Assembly (NCBI GenBank): GCA_903847975.1
Contig: CAINFC010000006.1
Coordinates: forward strand, 62,001-126,000
Direction: 5' to 3'
Length of the DNA: 64,000 nucleotides
Origin: an uncultured Acidobacteriota bacterium
Lineage (GTDB): Bacteria > Acidobacteriota > UBA6911 > CAINFC01
This document shows positions 25,367 through 33,865 of this stretch, in pieces. Positions within the stretch are counted from its first letter, which is position 1. Each line of letters begins with the position of its first letter. The notes beneath the pieces were generated by a model that was given only the letters and a program-made list of their open reading frames with translations, ran no database searches and was not told the DNA's origin. A program made the position numbers and the translations under genes.

Positions 25367-28165
25367 ATGGTTCCCGGAAACTACCGATACCACCGCCGGC
25401 TACGAAAAGTACCTCTGCTCTTCCTGCTTTTCTTTTTCTGCCGGATCCCCTGCGCAGCCGGGCAGGTTCCTGCCGGCAGCCGTTCCCGGCAGCCGGAGTA
25501 TTTCCAGTGGCTCAAAAGCCGCCAGGATCAGCAGGATTTCAGCCGCCTGGTGCTGAGAAACGATCTCAAGGTGCTGATTGCGGAAAGCCACGAAACTCCC
25601 CTGGCGGTGATCGGTTTGTATGCGGCCGCTCCCGGCAGCTCGTCGCGGGAAAGAGAGGCAGTCATCGGAGAAATGGCGATGCGCCTGCTTTTCAGCGGAT
25701 CTCCGAAAAGGCCCGCCGCGCAGCTTTCCGATCAGCTGTGGGCCAGTTCGCACTTCTGGTGGGTGGAGAACCGGCCGGAGAGCGTCCTTTTGTGGATGGT
25801 ATGCGATCCTAACGAGCTCTCCCGCAACCTGGAGGCTTACGCGGAAATGATCCTCGGGTCGGTCTGGGACGACGCCTCGCTGCAAAAAGCCTGGGCCGGA
25901 TTCCGATACCAAAGCGAGCGCATGTTCCGGATCCAGGCCAGCGGCTCGGACCTGGCTTCCTCCTGCCTTTTTTCCTGGTGGGACACCCCTTCTTTTTCCG
26001 ACTGGGCAAAGCGTTACGAGGCTCTGCCTCTCCAGGAAGTCAGCGCCTGGAGGGCCCGGTACCTGAGAACCGATAACCTCACGCTGCTGCTCTACGGCGA
26101 TTTTTCTGCCGAAACCATCAGCCGTGAGCTGGTCCGCCGCTTCAAGGAGCTGCCGAAGCCGGCTGCCGGGGTTTCCCCGGCGGCAGAGGCGCGCTCGGGA
26201 AAACCCGGTCCTAAAGCCGTTCCGGTCATGGAGCAGAAATTCAGCTACACCTTCCTTCCCGGAGAAGTGAACCGCGCTGTCCTTCAGGTTCGCTACCCTC
26301 TTCCGCCCGAAGACCATGCGGATTCGCCTGCCCTGCGCTCCCTTGCCCAGCTGCTGGCCTCGGGACCCGGCAGCTGGCTGCACGATCAGCTGATGGACGG
26401 CAAAAAAGCAGCTTTGGCATTGAAAATGGAGCGGGTCAGCTATCCTGCCTGCCCGGGCTGGCTTCTTTTTCAGGCGGAATCCGCACCGGGCGACCTGGAC
26501 GCACTGGAGATCGAGTTTTTTTCCAGCCTGGAGCGGCTGCATAAATCGGAGATCCTCGACCCGGCCCTGGCGCGGGCCAACGCCCAGGCCCAGATGGAAT
26601 TTTATTCCCGCCTGGAAACCGCCTGGCAGCGGGCCACCCATCTTCTCCACCTGGAGCTGGGGAGCACCGCCAAGAGCTGGTGGTTCGTCCCGGAAAAGAT
26701 CCGGCAGGTCAAAGCGGAAGATTTAAAGCAGGTCGCGCGCCTCTACCTCGACTTTGACCGCGCCCAGGTGAGGGAAATCCTTCCGTCCTCCATGGGTTCC
26801 AGGAAATATAACGCTGCCTCCTTTCGTCAGACAATGCAAGCCATCACCAGCCTGGTGACGGAATCGTCTCTGCAGGTCACCCGGAGTCGGAACGAAGAGC
26901 AGCTGGTCGATCCCGCATGGAAACCGAAAAGCAAGAATGCGCCTATCGCCCAGCCGGGCAACCCGGAACGTACCTCCATCCTGCGGGGGCCGGAGCTGGA
27001 AGTCTGGGAAAATCCCTCCTTGCCCATCGTGGACATTGGCATGTATTTTCCGGGTGGGATCGACCTGGAAGGCGGAGAGAAATCCGGGCTGACCAGGCTT
27101 TTGCTGGGCTGCCTGATGCATGCCGATCCTGCCAGCGTCCTGGGGCAGGAGCTTCTTTTGATCGGCCTGCGCGGCGGAAGGATGGAAATTGTTTTTGAAA
27201 AGGAGTATTTCGGATACCGCTTGCGGGTCCCTCCCGATCTGGCCTGGAAGTCGCTGGACATGCTTCGTCACTTGTTGAATAATCGCTCTTTTCGCGAAGA
27301 GGATGTGGCTGCGGAGTGGAAGCGGTTGCAGAATCAGGCAGCCGCCCGGCTCGATCACCCGGTAGCCCGTTGGGCTTCGGTTTTTGATTCGCAGGTATTC
27401 GGGCCGCATCCTTACGGGCGTCTGGGTTATCCCGACCTGCAGGGAAAAGCCGAATGGAAACTCTCCCAGGTGATCGATTGGCACGGGCAGCTGATTGAAA
27501 GCAAGCTGCCGCTGGTGATTGTCGTCGGTGACATTAACGGTACGGAGCTGGCCGGATATTTTGTCAAGCACTTCAGCAGCTCGAGATTCGTGCAGCGCAA
27601 AATCGAATGGCCCGGCACCACCCCTCCCAAAGAGTCAAAAACGGTGGACCTGTCCGGCGGCCAGGGCGTTCGCGATCGCGTGTACCTGATGCTTGGTCCG
27701 GAAGGGGAAAACGAAGAAACCTGGCTGATCCTGGTGGCCAGGGAGCTGCTGGAAAAGGAAACAGGCCGCGGCACCATCCCGCCTGCCTGGGGGGAACCCG
27801 GCCATCTGCTTGCCGGAATCACTTCCTTCCGGAAAGGAAGCCGCATGGTTTTCCACGCTCCGGTATGGGTGGAAGCCTATGCCCAGGGCGGTTCCGGCCT
27901 TTTGAACTGGATCCGGCAGCTGCCGGGCGCGATCCGGGAGAATGACTGGGAATATGCCAAGGGACGAATGGTGCAGCGCATTTTTCTGGAAACCCAGAAA
28001 CGGGAGGGAATCATGGGCTATCTGGCCCGAGGCTACTTCGTACAGCAACAGTTTACGGTTCCATCCAGGCTGCAGGCCAAGCTGGATTCGGTGTCCCTGG
28101 GTGAATTTCGCGAAGTCGTGGAGCGATTCTGGGGGCAGGACAAATATATTGAAGTTCAATGGTAG
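25367..28165 (+). CDS. Exported M16 (insulinase)-like protein lacking the zinc-binding motif
   Basis: This 932-residue protein starts four bases after the cusA stop; no clear ribosome-binding site, so it is probably coupled. A signal sequence lies at about 12-33. Two tandem M16-like halves are visible (about 55-480 and 520-930), each beginning with a NGLKV-like strand. In the first half the HxxEH zinc motif is replaced by V99-x-x-E102-M103 (AVIGEM). The second half has GLTRLLLGCLM at the equivalent place, also without the histidines. It is therefore probably a non-catalytic M16 homologue, possibly a chaperone-like clamp or the regulatory half of a heterodimeric peptidase. Its place directly after the metal pump is unusual. 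Confidence 0.8.
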   Translation: MVPGNYRYHRRLRKVPLLFLLFFFCRIPCAAGQVPAGSRSRQPEYFQWLKSRQDQQDFSRLVLRNDLKVLIAESHETPLAVIGLYAAAPGSSSREREAVIGEMAMRLLFSGSPKRPAAQLSDQLWASSHFWWVENRPESVLLWMVCDPNELSRNLEAYAEMILGSVWDDASLQKAWAGFRYQSERMFRIQASGSDLASSCLFSWWDTPSFSDWAKRYEALPLQEVSAWRARYLRTDNLTLLLYGDFSAETISRELVRRFKELPKPAAGVSPAAEARSGKPGPKAVPVMEQKFSYTFLPGEVNRAVLQVRYPLPPEDHADSPALRSLAQLLASGPGSWLHDQLMDGKKAALALKMERVSYPACPGWLLFQAESAPGDLDALEIEFFSSLERLHKSEILDPALARANAQAQMEFYSRLETAWQRATHLLHLELGSTAKSWWFVPEKIRQVKAEDLKQVARLYLDFDRAQVREILPSSMGSRKYNAASFRQTMQAITSLVTESSLQVTRSRNEEQLVDPAWKPKSKNAPIAQPGNPERTSILRGPELEVWENPSLPIVDIGMYFPGGIDLEGGEKSGLTRLLLGCLMHADPASVLGQELLLIGLRGGRMEIVFEKEYFGYRLRVPPDLAWKSLDMLRHLLNNRSFREEDVAAEWKRLQNQAAARLDHPVARWASVFDSQVFGPHPYGRLGYPDLQGKAEWKLSQVIDWHGQLIESKLPLVIVVGDINGTELAGYFVKHFSSSRFVQRKIEWPGTTPPKESKTVDLSGGQGVRDRVYLMLGPEGENEETWLILVARELLEKETGRGTIPPAWGEPGHLLAGITSFRKGSRMVFHAPVWVEAYAQGGSGLLNWIRQLPGAIRENDWEYAKGRMVQRIFLETQKREGIMGYLARGYFVQQQFTVPSRLQAKLDSVSLGEFREVVERFWGQDKYIEVQW

Positions 28166-28188
28166 TCATTATAAAAACGGAAAGGCTT

Positions 28189-31100
28189 ATGAAACATTGG
28201 ATATTTTTCTTTTTGTCGGGTCTTCTGATGGTGGCTCATGCAACCGGTGCACCTCAGGAAAAGCAATGGGATGTCCGGCTGGAAGAGCCGACCGGACTGT
28301 ACCCGCGGGACGGCGAAATCGTTCGGATTCCCGTGGAAAGTCTGGGGGGAAACCGTTCCGGCTTCCTGGTCGTTTCGCCGGAAGGGAACGAGGTTCCCTG
28401 GCAGGTGGCCGGCCCGGATCTTCTTTTTCCGGCAGAGGTAGTTCCCGGAGAGCTTCCCGTTTACCGGATCCGCTGCTGCCAGTCGGCCCCCCGGGAGCCT
28501 TTCCTCAGCCAGGTACAGGTAAGAAAGGTGGGAATGCGCCGGATTGAGATGAGCAATTCCCGTTTCCGGGTCATGGTCGACTACTCGATTCCTGCCATCG
28601 TGGAGGCTTATTCTCTTTCTGCGGAGGAGCACAAACGCCTGAATTTTGTGGACACTACGCCCGATGACCGCCCATCTTTCGTCGGCGACATCCATGAGTC
28701 CGACTGGAAGGATGACTGGGTTGTTAAAATCCCCGGAGTAGACGGGCCGCATAAAGGCTGGACTTCTCTGGGCGGGGACGGGCCCATGACCGAGGTTTCC
28801 ATCCTGGAATCGGGGCCGCTGCGCGGACATGTCCGCCTTTCGCGCCAGGGAGAATCGTGGGATTTTCAGTGGAATGCCGGCAGCTCCGTGCTGCTTTGGA
28901 AAGCTTCTCGCGGATTCCGCTTCGCCACGATCGCTGCCCTGCCGTTTCTTCCTTTCGACCGCTTCGTAGGCGGATCGGAGTACGAATGGCCGACCGGGCC
29001 CGGAGAAAACGAACCGCCGGATCATCACATTGGGGTTCGCCCCTGGAAGCAGCTGCCGGGCGGACACGCCGTTTACTACCGAAGCAAGGAAAATTACGGC
29101 GCTTTTGGGCTGATAGCGCTGGATGCCGAACTGCAGTGGACCGGAATCGGTTCGCACAAAGTCGTGGCGGAAAAGAAGTCGGGACCAACGGAGATCGGTC
29201 TTCTTTTTCCTTCCTGGAAAGATGGAAGCACCGTTCTGGAATCGCGCCGCGAGAACCGTACCTATCGCCAGCCCCTGCTCCTCCGGATTGCTCCCGGTCG
29301 GGAGGAGGCATCGAAGGCCTACTCTGCGATTCACTCGGCTCCCCGGGAGGACCGGACCGAATTACGTTCCTCCGGGCCTCTGCCCGAGCCGTTCCACCCG
29401 GCCCGTTTGTCCCTGGACGGAGAGTGGGACCTGGCATGGACGGAAAAAGGAAGCGGTCCGCCCAAAGAGGGCTGGCGCAAGGTCACGGTTCCCGGGAATG
29501 TGCAGACCCAATGGCTTGACCCCGCCAAAATCTATTCCAAAGAGGCGGAATGGACCAGCTACAAGGAATGGTGGTATCGAAAGTCCATTGCGCTTCCCGG
29601 CACGTTTTCCGGAAAGAAAGTCCTGATTCACTTCGGGGCCACCGACTATTATGCGGATATTTACTGGAACGGGAAATACCTGGCCCGGCATGAGGGCTAT
29701 ATGGACCCCTACCGCATCGACCTCGGAGAGCGCAATCTCACTGGCGGAAACAATGAGCTCATGGTGCGGGTCTGGGCGCCGGTCAACTACTACTGGAAGC
29801 ACCGGTCTTATACCGTTAAGGGTGCCTACGGGGGAGTCGACCAGAAGCCGGACGACATCACGCCGATGGGAATTTCCCGATCCGTCTATCTCCAGGCGTA
29901 TGAAGGTCCGCGCATCGCCGACGTTGCGGTCGATACGCGTCTGGTCGGAGAAAAAGATGCGGAGGTGGAGATTCAGCTCACCGCCGACTCTCTGGAAGCG
30001 GACATGAATTACTTCTGGGAAGTAAGCCTTTCTCCGCGCAATTTTTCATCCTCGGAGCGCTACCAGGCAAAAAAAGCAGTGCGGGCCGGCTTGAACCGCC
30101 TGGTCATCCCGGTAGCCAATCCGCAGCTCTGGTGGACCAGGGATCACGGCAAGCCCAACCTTTACAACATGGAAATCAGGCTGGTGGCGGAAAGCGGCCG
30201 CGTCTATGACGGTCAATCCATGGCGGTGGGCATCCGGGAAATCGAAAAAATCGGATGGTACTTTTACCTGAACCGCAAGCGCCTTTTCATACGCGGCACC
30301 AACTATTATTACAATCTGTATATTTCGCAGATGAACCGGGAGGCCTATCGCAAGGACATCGAGCTGATGGCCGGCATGAATATCAACCTGATCCGCATTC
30401 ATTGCCATTTCAGCAATCCCGAGTTTTACGATCTGGCGGACGAAATGGGCATCCTGCTCTGGCAGGACTACCTGGAATCCTGGTATCCCCATGACCGCCG
30501 CTTTTCCCTGAAAGCGGCCCGCCTGTACGACCCGCTGATCCGTGCCGTGCGAAACCACCCCAGCGTGGCCATATGGATTACCAGTGACGAGGAAGACTTT
30601 GAAAACTACCGGGATTTGACCAAGCACCTGGAGCCGAGACCTTCTCTGCTCGACCCGCAGAGGCGCCCCGTTCAGCGTTCCACCGGCCGATTCGGCGATT
30701 CCCATATTTACTACGGCTGGTATTGGGGTACGGTGTGGGATTACACGCGCATCGACAGCGATTTTGTTTCCGAGCTGGGGGCCACCTCTCTGCCCAATTA
30801 TGAGACGCTGGTCAAGTATATGCCCAACGCCTGGCCCATACGGGATCACCAGGAGGAATGGATTTTTCGCCGGCTGCAGATCAAGGAAGCCATGAAAGCC
30901 TGGGGAGATCCCCGGGATCGCAGCCTGCAGGAGTATATTCCGATCACCCAGAGCTACGTGTCCCGTCTTTTCCAGATCGCTCTGGAAAGGCAGCGCCGGC
31001 TCAAGTATAACCATGCGGGCGGCATCTGCCACTTTCACGCCATCGACATCTGGCCTTCGGTAACCATGGCGGCGATCGACTTTGACCGGAAGCCCACCAA

Positions 31101-31467
31101 GACCTATTATACGGTTCAGAGGAGCTTTGCCCCGGTCATGGCGAGCCTCGAGTATGATCGGGATCAATGGTCGGTCGGGGAATCCTTCCGATGCGGACTC
31201 TGGGCCATTAACGATCTTTGGGATGCCATTCCCAATACCCGGATTGTCTGGAAGATTGTCGACTCGTCCGGCAAGGCTGTCCATGAGGGGACCTACCGAC
31301 TGGACATGGCCGCTGACTCCGTGAAAAAACTGGGCGATATTTCCTGGCCGGCAGCGGCCCCCGGCGCTTATGAACTGCGAGCCGAAGTGATAGATGGAGC
31401 GGGGGGGAAGCGGTCCGAGAACCTGTTCGAATTTAAAATTGTGGCTCGAAGCGGCGAAAAACAATAG
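28189..31467 (+). CDS. Secreted glycoside hydrolase family 2-like enzyme (beta-mannosidase/glucosaminidase type)
   Basis: This 1092-residue protein starts at ATG 28189 behind GGAAAGG; an earlier ATG (28159) lies inside the previous gene. A signal peptide occupies 1-22. An N-terminal region of about 380 residues is not recognised. A GH2 jelly-roll sugar-binding domain (about 405-530, LSLDGEWDLAW...YWNGKYLARHEGY), an Ig-like domain and a TIM barrel follow. The acid/base segment reads W796-I-T-S-D800-E801, where most GH2 enzymes have N-E, and the nucleophile is probably E862 in FVSELGATS. Both glutamates are kept, so activity is plausible. A C-terminal beta-domain ends the protein. Substrate unknown; secretion suggests glycan processing in the periplasm or outside. 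Confidence 0.82.
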   Translation: MKHWIFFFLSGLLMVAHATGAPQEKQWDVRLEEPTGLYPRDGEIVRIPVESLGGNRSGFLVVSPEGNEVPWQVAGPDLLFPAEVVPGELPVYRIRCCQSAPREPFLSQVQVRKVGMRRIEMSNSRFRVMVDYSIPAIVEAYSLSAEEHKRLNFVDTTPDDRPSFVGDIHESDWKDDWVVKIPGVDGPHKGWTSLGGDGPMTEVSILESGPLRGHVRLSRQGESWDFQWNAGSSVLLWKASRGFRFATIAALPFLPFDRFVGGSEYEWPTGPGENEPPDHHIGVRPWKQLPGGHAVYYRSKENYGAFGLIALDAELQWTGIGSHKVVAEKKSGPTEIGLLFPSWKDGSTVLESRRENRTYRQPLLLRIAPGREEASKAYSAIHSAPREDRTELRSSGPLPEPFHPARLSLDGEWDLAWTEKGSGPPKEGWRKVTVPGNVQTQWLDPAKIYSKEAEWTSYKEWWYRKSIALPGTFSGKKVLIHFGATDYYADIYWNGKYLARHEGYMDPYRIDLGERNLTGGNNELMVRVWAPVNYYWKHRSYTVKGAYGGVDQKPDDITPMGISRSVYLQAYEGPRIADVAVDTRLVGEKDAEVEIQLTADSLEADMNYFWEVSLSPRNFSSSERYQAKKAVRAGLNRLVIPVANPQLWWTRDHGKPNLYNMEIRLVAESGRVYDGQSMAVGIREIEKIGWYFYLNRKRLFIRGTNYYYNLYISQMNREAYRKDIELMAGMNINLIRIHCHFSNPEFYDLADEMGILLWQDYLESWYPHDRRFSLKAARLYDPLIRAVRNHPSVAIWITSDEEDFENYRDLTKHLEPRPSLLDPQRRPVQRSTGRFGDSHIYYGWYWGTVWDYTRIDSDFVSELGATSLPNYETLVKYMPNAWPIRDHQEEWIFRRLQIKEAMKAWGDPRDRSLQEYIPITQSYVSRLFQIALERQRRLKYNHAGGICHFHAIDIWPSVTMAAIDFDRKPTKTYYTVQRSFAPVMASLEYDRDQWSVGESFRCGLWAINDLWDAIPNTRIVWKIVDSSGKAVHEGTYRLDMAADSVKKLGDISWPAAAPGAYELRAEVIDGAGGKRSENLFEFKIVARSGEKQ

Positions 31468-31480
31468 CACTTGAAAAATT

Positions 31481-33865
31481 ATGGAGCATTCAGTGAAGGC
31501 AAACTATTTATCTCTGCAATGGCGTGGTCCGGTCCTACTCCTGACCCTTATTCTGATCATGGCATCTTTTGCGGCGGCCCAGGATGCCCGCCGAAGCCGT
31601 AAGGTGGGTCTTTTCCCCATCGAAACCGGGAAAACAGCCTGGAAACAACCCGGCTTCCCCGAGGAGACGGCCCGGCTGGTGGCCACCGGTACGGGCGGCG
31701 TTCTTTTTGCCGGGACCGACAGCGGCTTGTTCCGGTACGAAAAAGGTTCATGGGAGGCCGTTCCGGACGCACCGGCTGAAAAAGTATCCCTGCTCGCCAT
31801 TCGAGGTGAGGAGGCCTGGTTTGTGTCGGCGGGTATTCTGAGGGTTGCGGTCTCTAAGAGCGTGAAGACGGCAGCGGCCATCCCCGTCGGAATCCCGCGT
31901 CGGCTGGCCGTTTCGCCTGACGGCCGCCAGGTGTGGCTGGCGATGGAGGAAGGACTGTTCCGTCTTCAGGGGTCCGATTGGCGGAAAGAGGATGGGTGGA
32001 CCGTCTGTGCTCCGGACCACGGCAAGCTGCGGGATGTCTGCCTGGGGCCGCAGGGGCAGCTGGCGCTGGCCGCGGAAGGAGGTCTTTTCCTGCTTTCTTC
32101 CGACGGCGCCTGGCAAAAGTCGAATCCTTATCGCGGCACCCGGAGCTGGGCACCGCGGGATGTCCGTGCCGTGGCCTATGATTCCCGGGGGCGGCTCTGG
32201 TTTGCCTGTCCACAGGGAGTCGGCTCCTGGGACGGCAGGGAGTGGAGCCTGTACACGGGAAGGGAAGGCTTGCCATACAATGACTTCACGACCATGGCCG
32301 CCGGTGAAAACGGAGTGGTCTGGTTCGGTACGCACCTGGGAGCGATCCGCTTTGACGGACAGGATTGGGAGTACCGGCAGGGAAAGCGCTGGATGCGCGG
32401 AGACGATGTCCTTTCTCTGGCGGTGGATGCCGGGGGAAATTGCTGGATGGCCACGGACAAAGGCCTCTCCGCCATCGAAAGAAAGCCGATTTTATTGCGG
32501 CAGAAAGCGGACTACTACGAAAAGGAGATCGATCTGCGCCACAGGCGGACGCCATACGGCTACGTGCTCGGTGTGTCGCTTCCCAGGACGGGGGACAAGA
32601 GCGACTGGACGCAGCACGACAGCGACAATGACGGCCTTTGGACCTCCATGTACGGAGCCGGAGAGTGCTATGCCTTTGCCGCCACCGGGAAGGAGGTTTA
32701 CCGACAGAAGGCCAGGGCGGCCTTCGAAGCGCTCCGCTTTCTGGGATCGGTAACCCAGGGCGGCACGCCCGGCGCTCCCCCGGGATTTGTGGCCCGAACC
32801 GTATTGCCGTATAGCGCCGGAGACCCCAACAAGACGGCCTATACACGGGAGAAGGACGAGCGCACCCGCGCTACGCGCGACCGTCTCTGGAAGATCCTCG
32901 TTCCTCGCTGGCCGCTGAGTGCCGATCGGCAATGGTATTGGAAGACGGATACCAGTTCCGACGAGCTCGATGGGCACTACTTCTTCTACGCGCGCTACTT
33001 TGACCTGGTTGCCGGCACGCCGGAAGAGCGTAAGGCCGTGCAGGATCACGTCCGGTCGCTGACGGACCATCTCCTGGCTCACAACTTTACCTTGACCGAC
33101 TGGGATGGCAAGCCGACCCGCTGGGCGATTTTCAATCCGCAGTCGCTCAATGACGATCCCTCCTGGTGGGAAGAGCGCGGCATGAATTCGCTGAGCATCC
33201 TTTCCTATCTGAAAACCGCGGAGCACATTACCGGAGATTCCAAATACCGGCAGGCGGCCAAAGAGCTGGTGGAAAAATACGGGTATGCTGCCAACTCCCT
33301 GATCCCCAAAAACAATGCCGGACCGGGGGCCGGAAATCAGTCGGATGATGAAATGGTGTTCATGTGCTACTACAACCTCCTGCTGTACGAAGACAACCCG
33401 GCGCTGATCCAGCGATACGCCAAGGGATTTGCTTCGCGATGGGAGATGGAGCGGCCCGAGCTCTGTCCTCTGTTCAATTTTCTGGCCGCTTCGGTTCTGG
33501 AAGGAAAAAGCTATGTCACCTCCCATGAAACGGAGAATCTATCTCCGGAAGGACCATGGCTGGACGAATCGATCGACACGCTGCAGCGCTTTCCGCTGGA
33601 CCTGGTGGATTGGCGCCTGACCAACAGCCATCGGACCGATGTGATCCTGCTTCCCGATTACAGCAACGACGGGGAAGGAAGCCGGGGCCGGGGTATGCGG
33701 TACAATGGCAGGGTGCTTAAAGTTGACGAGCGATTTGTGGACCACTGGAACCACGACCCCTGGCGGCTGAACCAGGGGGGCAACGGGAATTACCTGGCAG
33801 ACGGAGCCGGCTTTCTGCTTCCATACTATATGGGGCTTTATCATAAATTCATCGAAGAGCCATGA
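31481..33865 (+). CDS. Exported beta-propeller fused to a helical (alpha/alpha) toroid domain
   Basis: This 794-residue protein has an N-terminal hydrophobic export segment (about 15-34). Residues about 50-340 contain repeated blades of the two-component-regulator-propeller type (VWFGTHLGAIRFDGQDW, NCWMATDKGLSAI and similar), usually found in the sensor domains of hybrid kinases; no kinase is attached here. Residues 350-790 are helical with Trp/Tyr/Asp-rich turns (GHYFFYARYF, NSLSILSYLKTAEHITGD), resembling an (alpha/alpha) toroid of the kind that binds or cleaves polysaccharides. The stop overlaps the diguanylate cyclase start (ATGA), linking it to c-di-GMP signalling. I do not recognise a named family for the full architecture. 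Confidence 0.7.
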   Translation: MEHSVKANYLSLQWRGPVLLLTLILIMASFAAAQDARRSRKVGLFPIETGKTAWKQPGFPEETARLVATGTGGVLFAGTDSGLFRYEKGSWEAVPDAPAEKVSLLAIRGEEAWFVSAGILRVAVSKSVKTAAAIPVGIPRRLAVSPDGRQVWLAMEEGLFRLQGSDWRKEDGWTVCAPDHGKLRDVCLGPQGQLALAAEGGLFLLSSDGAWQKSNPYRGTRSWAPRDVRAVAYDSRGRLWFACPQGVGSWDGREWSLYTGREGLPYNDFTTMAAGENGVVWFGTHLGAIRFDGQDWEYRQGKRWMRGDDVLSLAVDAGGNCWMATDKGLSAIERKPILLRQKADYYEKEIDLRHRRTPYGYVLGVSLPRTGDKSDWTQHDSDNDGLWTSMYGAGECYAFAATGKEVYRQKARAAFEALRFLGSVTQGGTPGAPPGFVARTVLPYSAGDPNKTAYTREKDERTRATRDRLWKILVPRWPLSADRQWYWKTDTSSDELDGHYFFYARYFDLVAGTPEERKAVQDHVRSLTDHLLAHNFTLTDWDGKPTRWAIFNPQSLNDDPSWWEERGMNSLSILSYLKTAEHITGDSKYRQAAKELVEKYGYAANSLIPKNNAGPGAGNQSDDEMVFMCYYNLLLYEDNPALIQRYAKGFASRWEMERPELCPLFNFLAASVLEGKSYVTSHETENLSPEGPWLDESIDTLQRFPLDLVDWRLTNSHRTDVILLPDYSNDGEGSRGRGMRYNGRVLKVDERFVDHWNHDPWRLNQGGNGNYLADGAGFLLPYYMGLYHKFIEEP

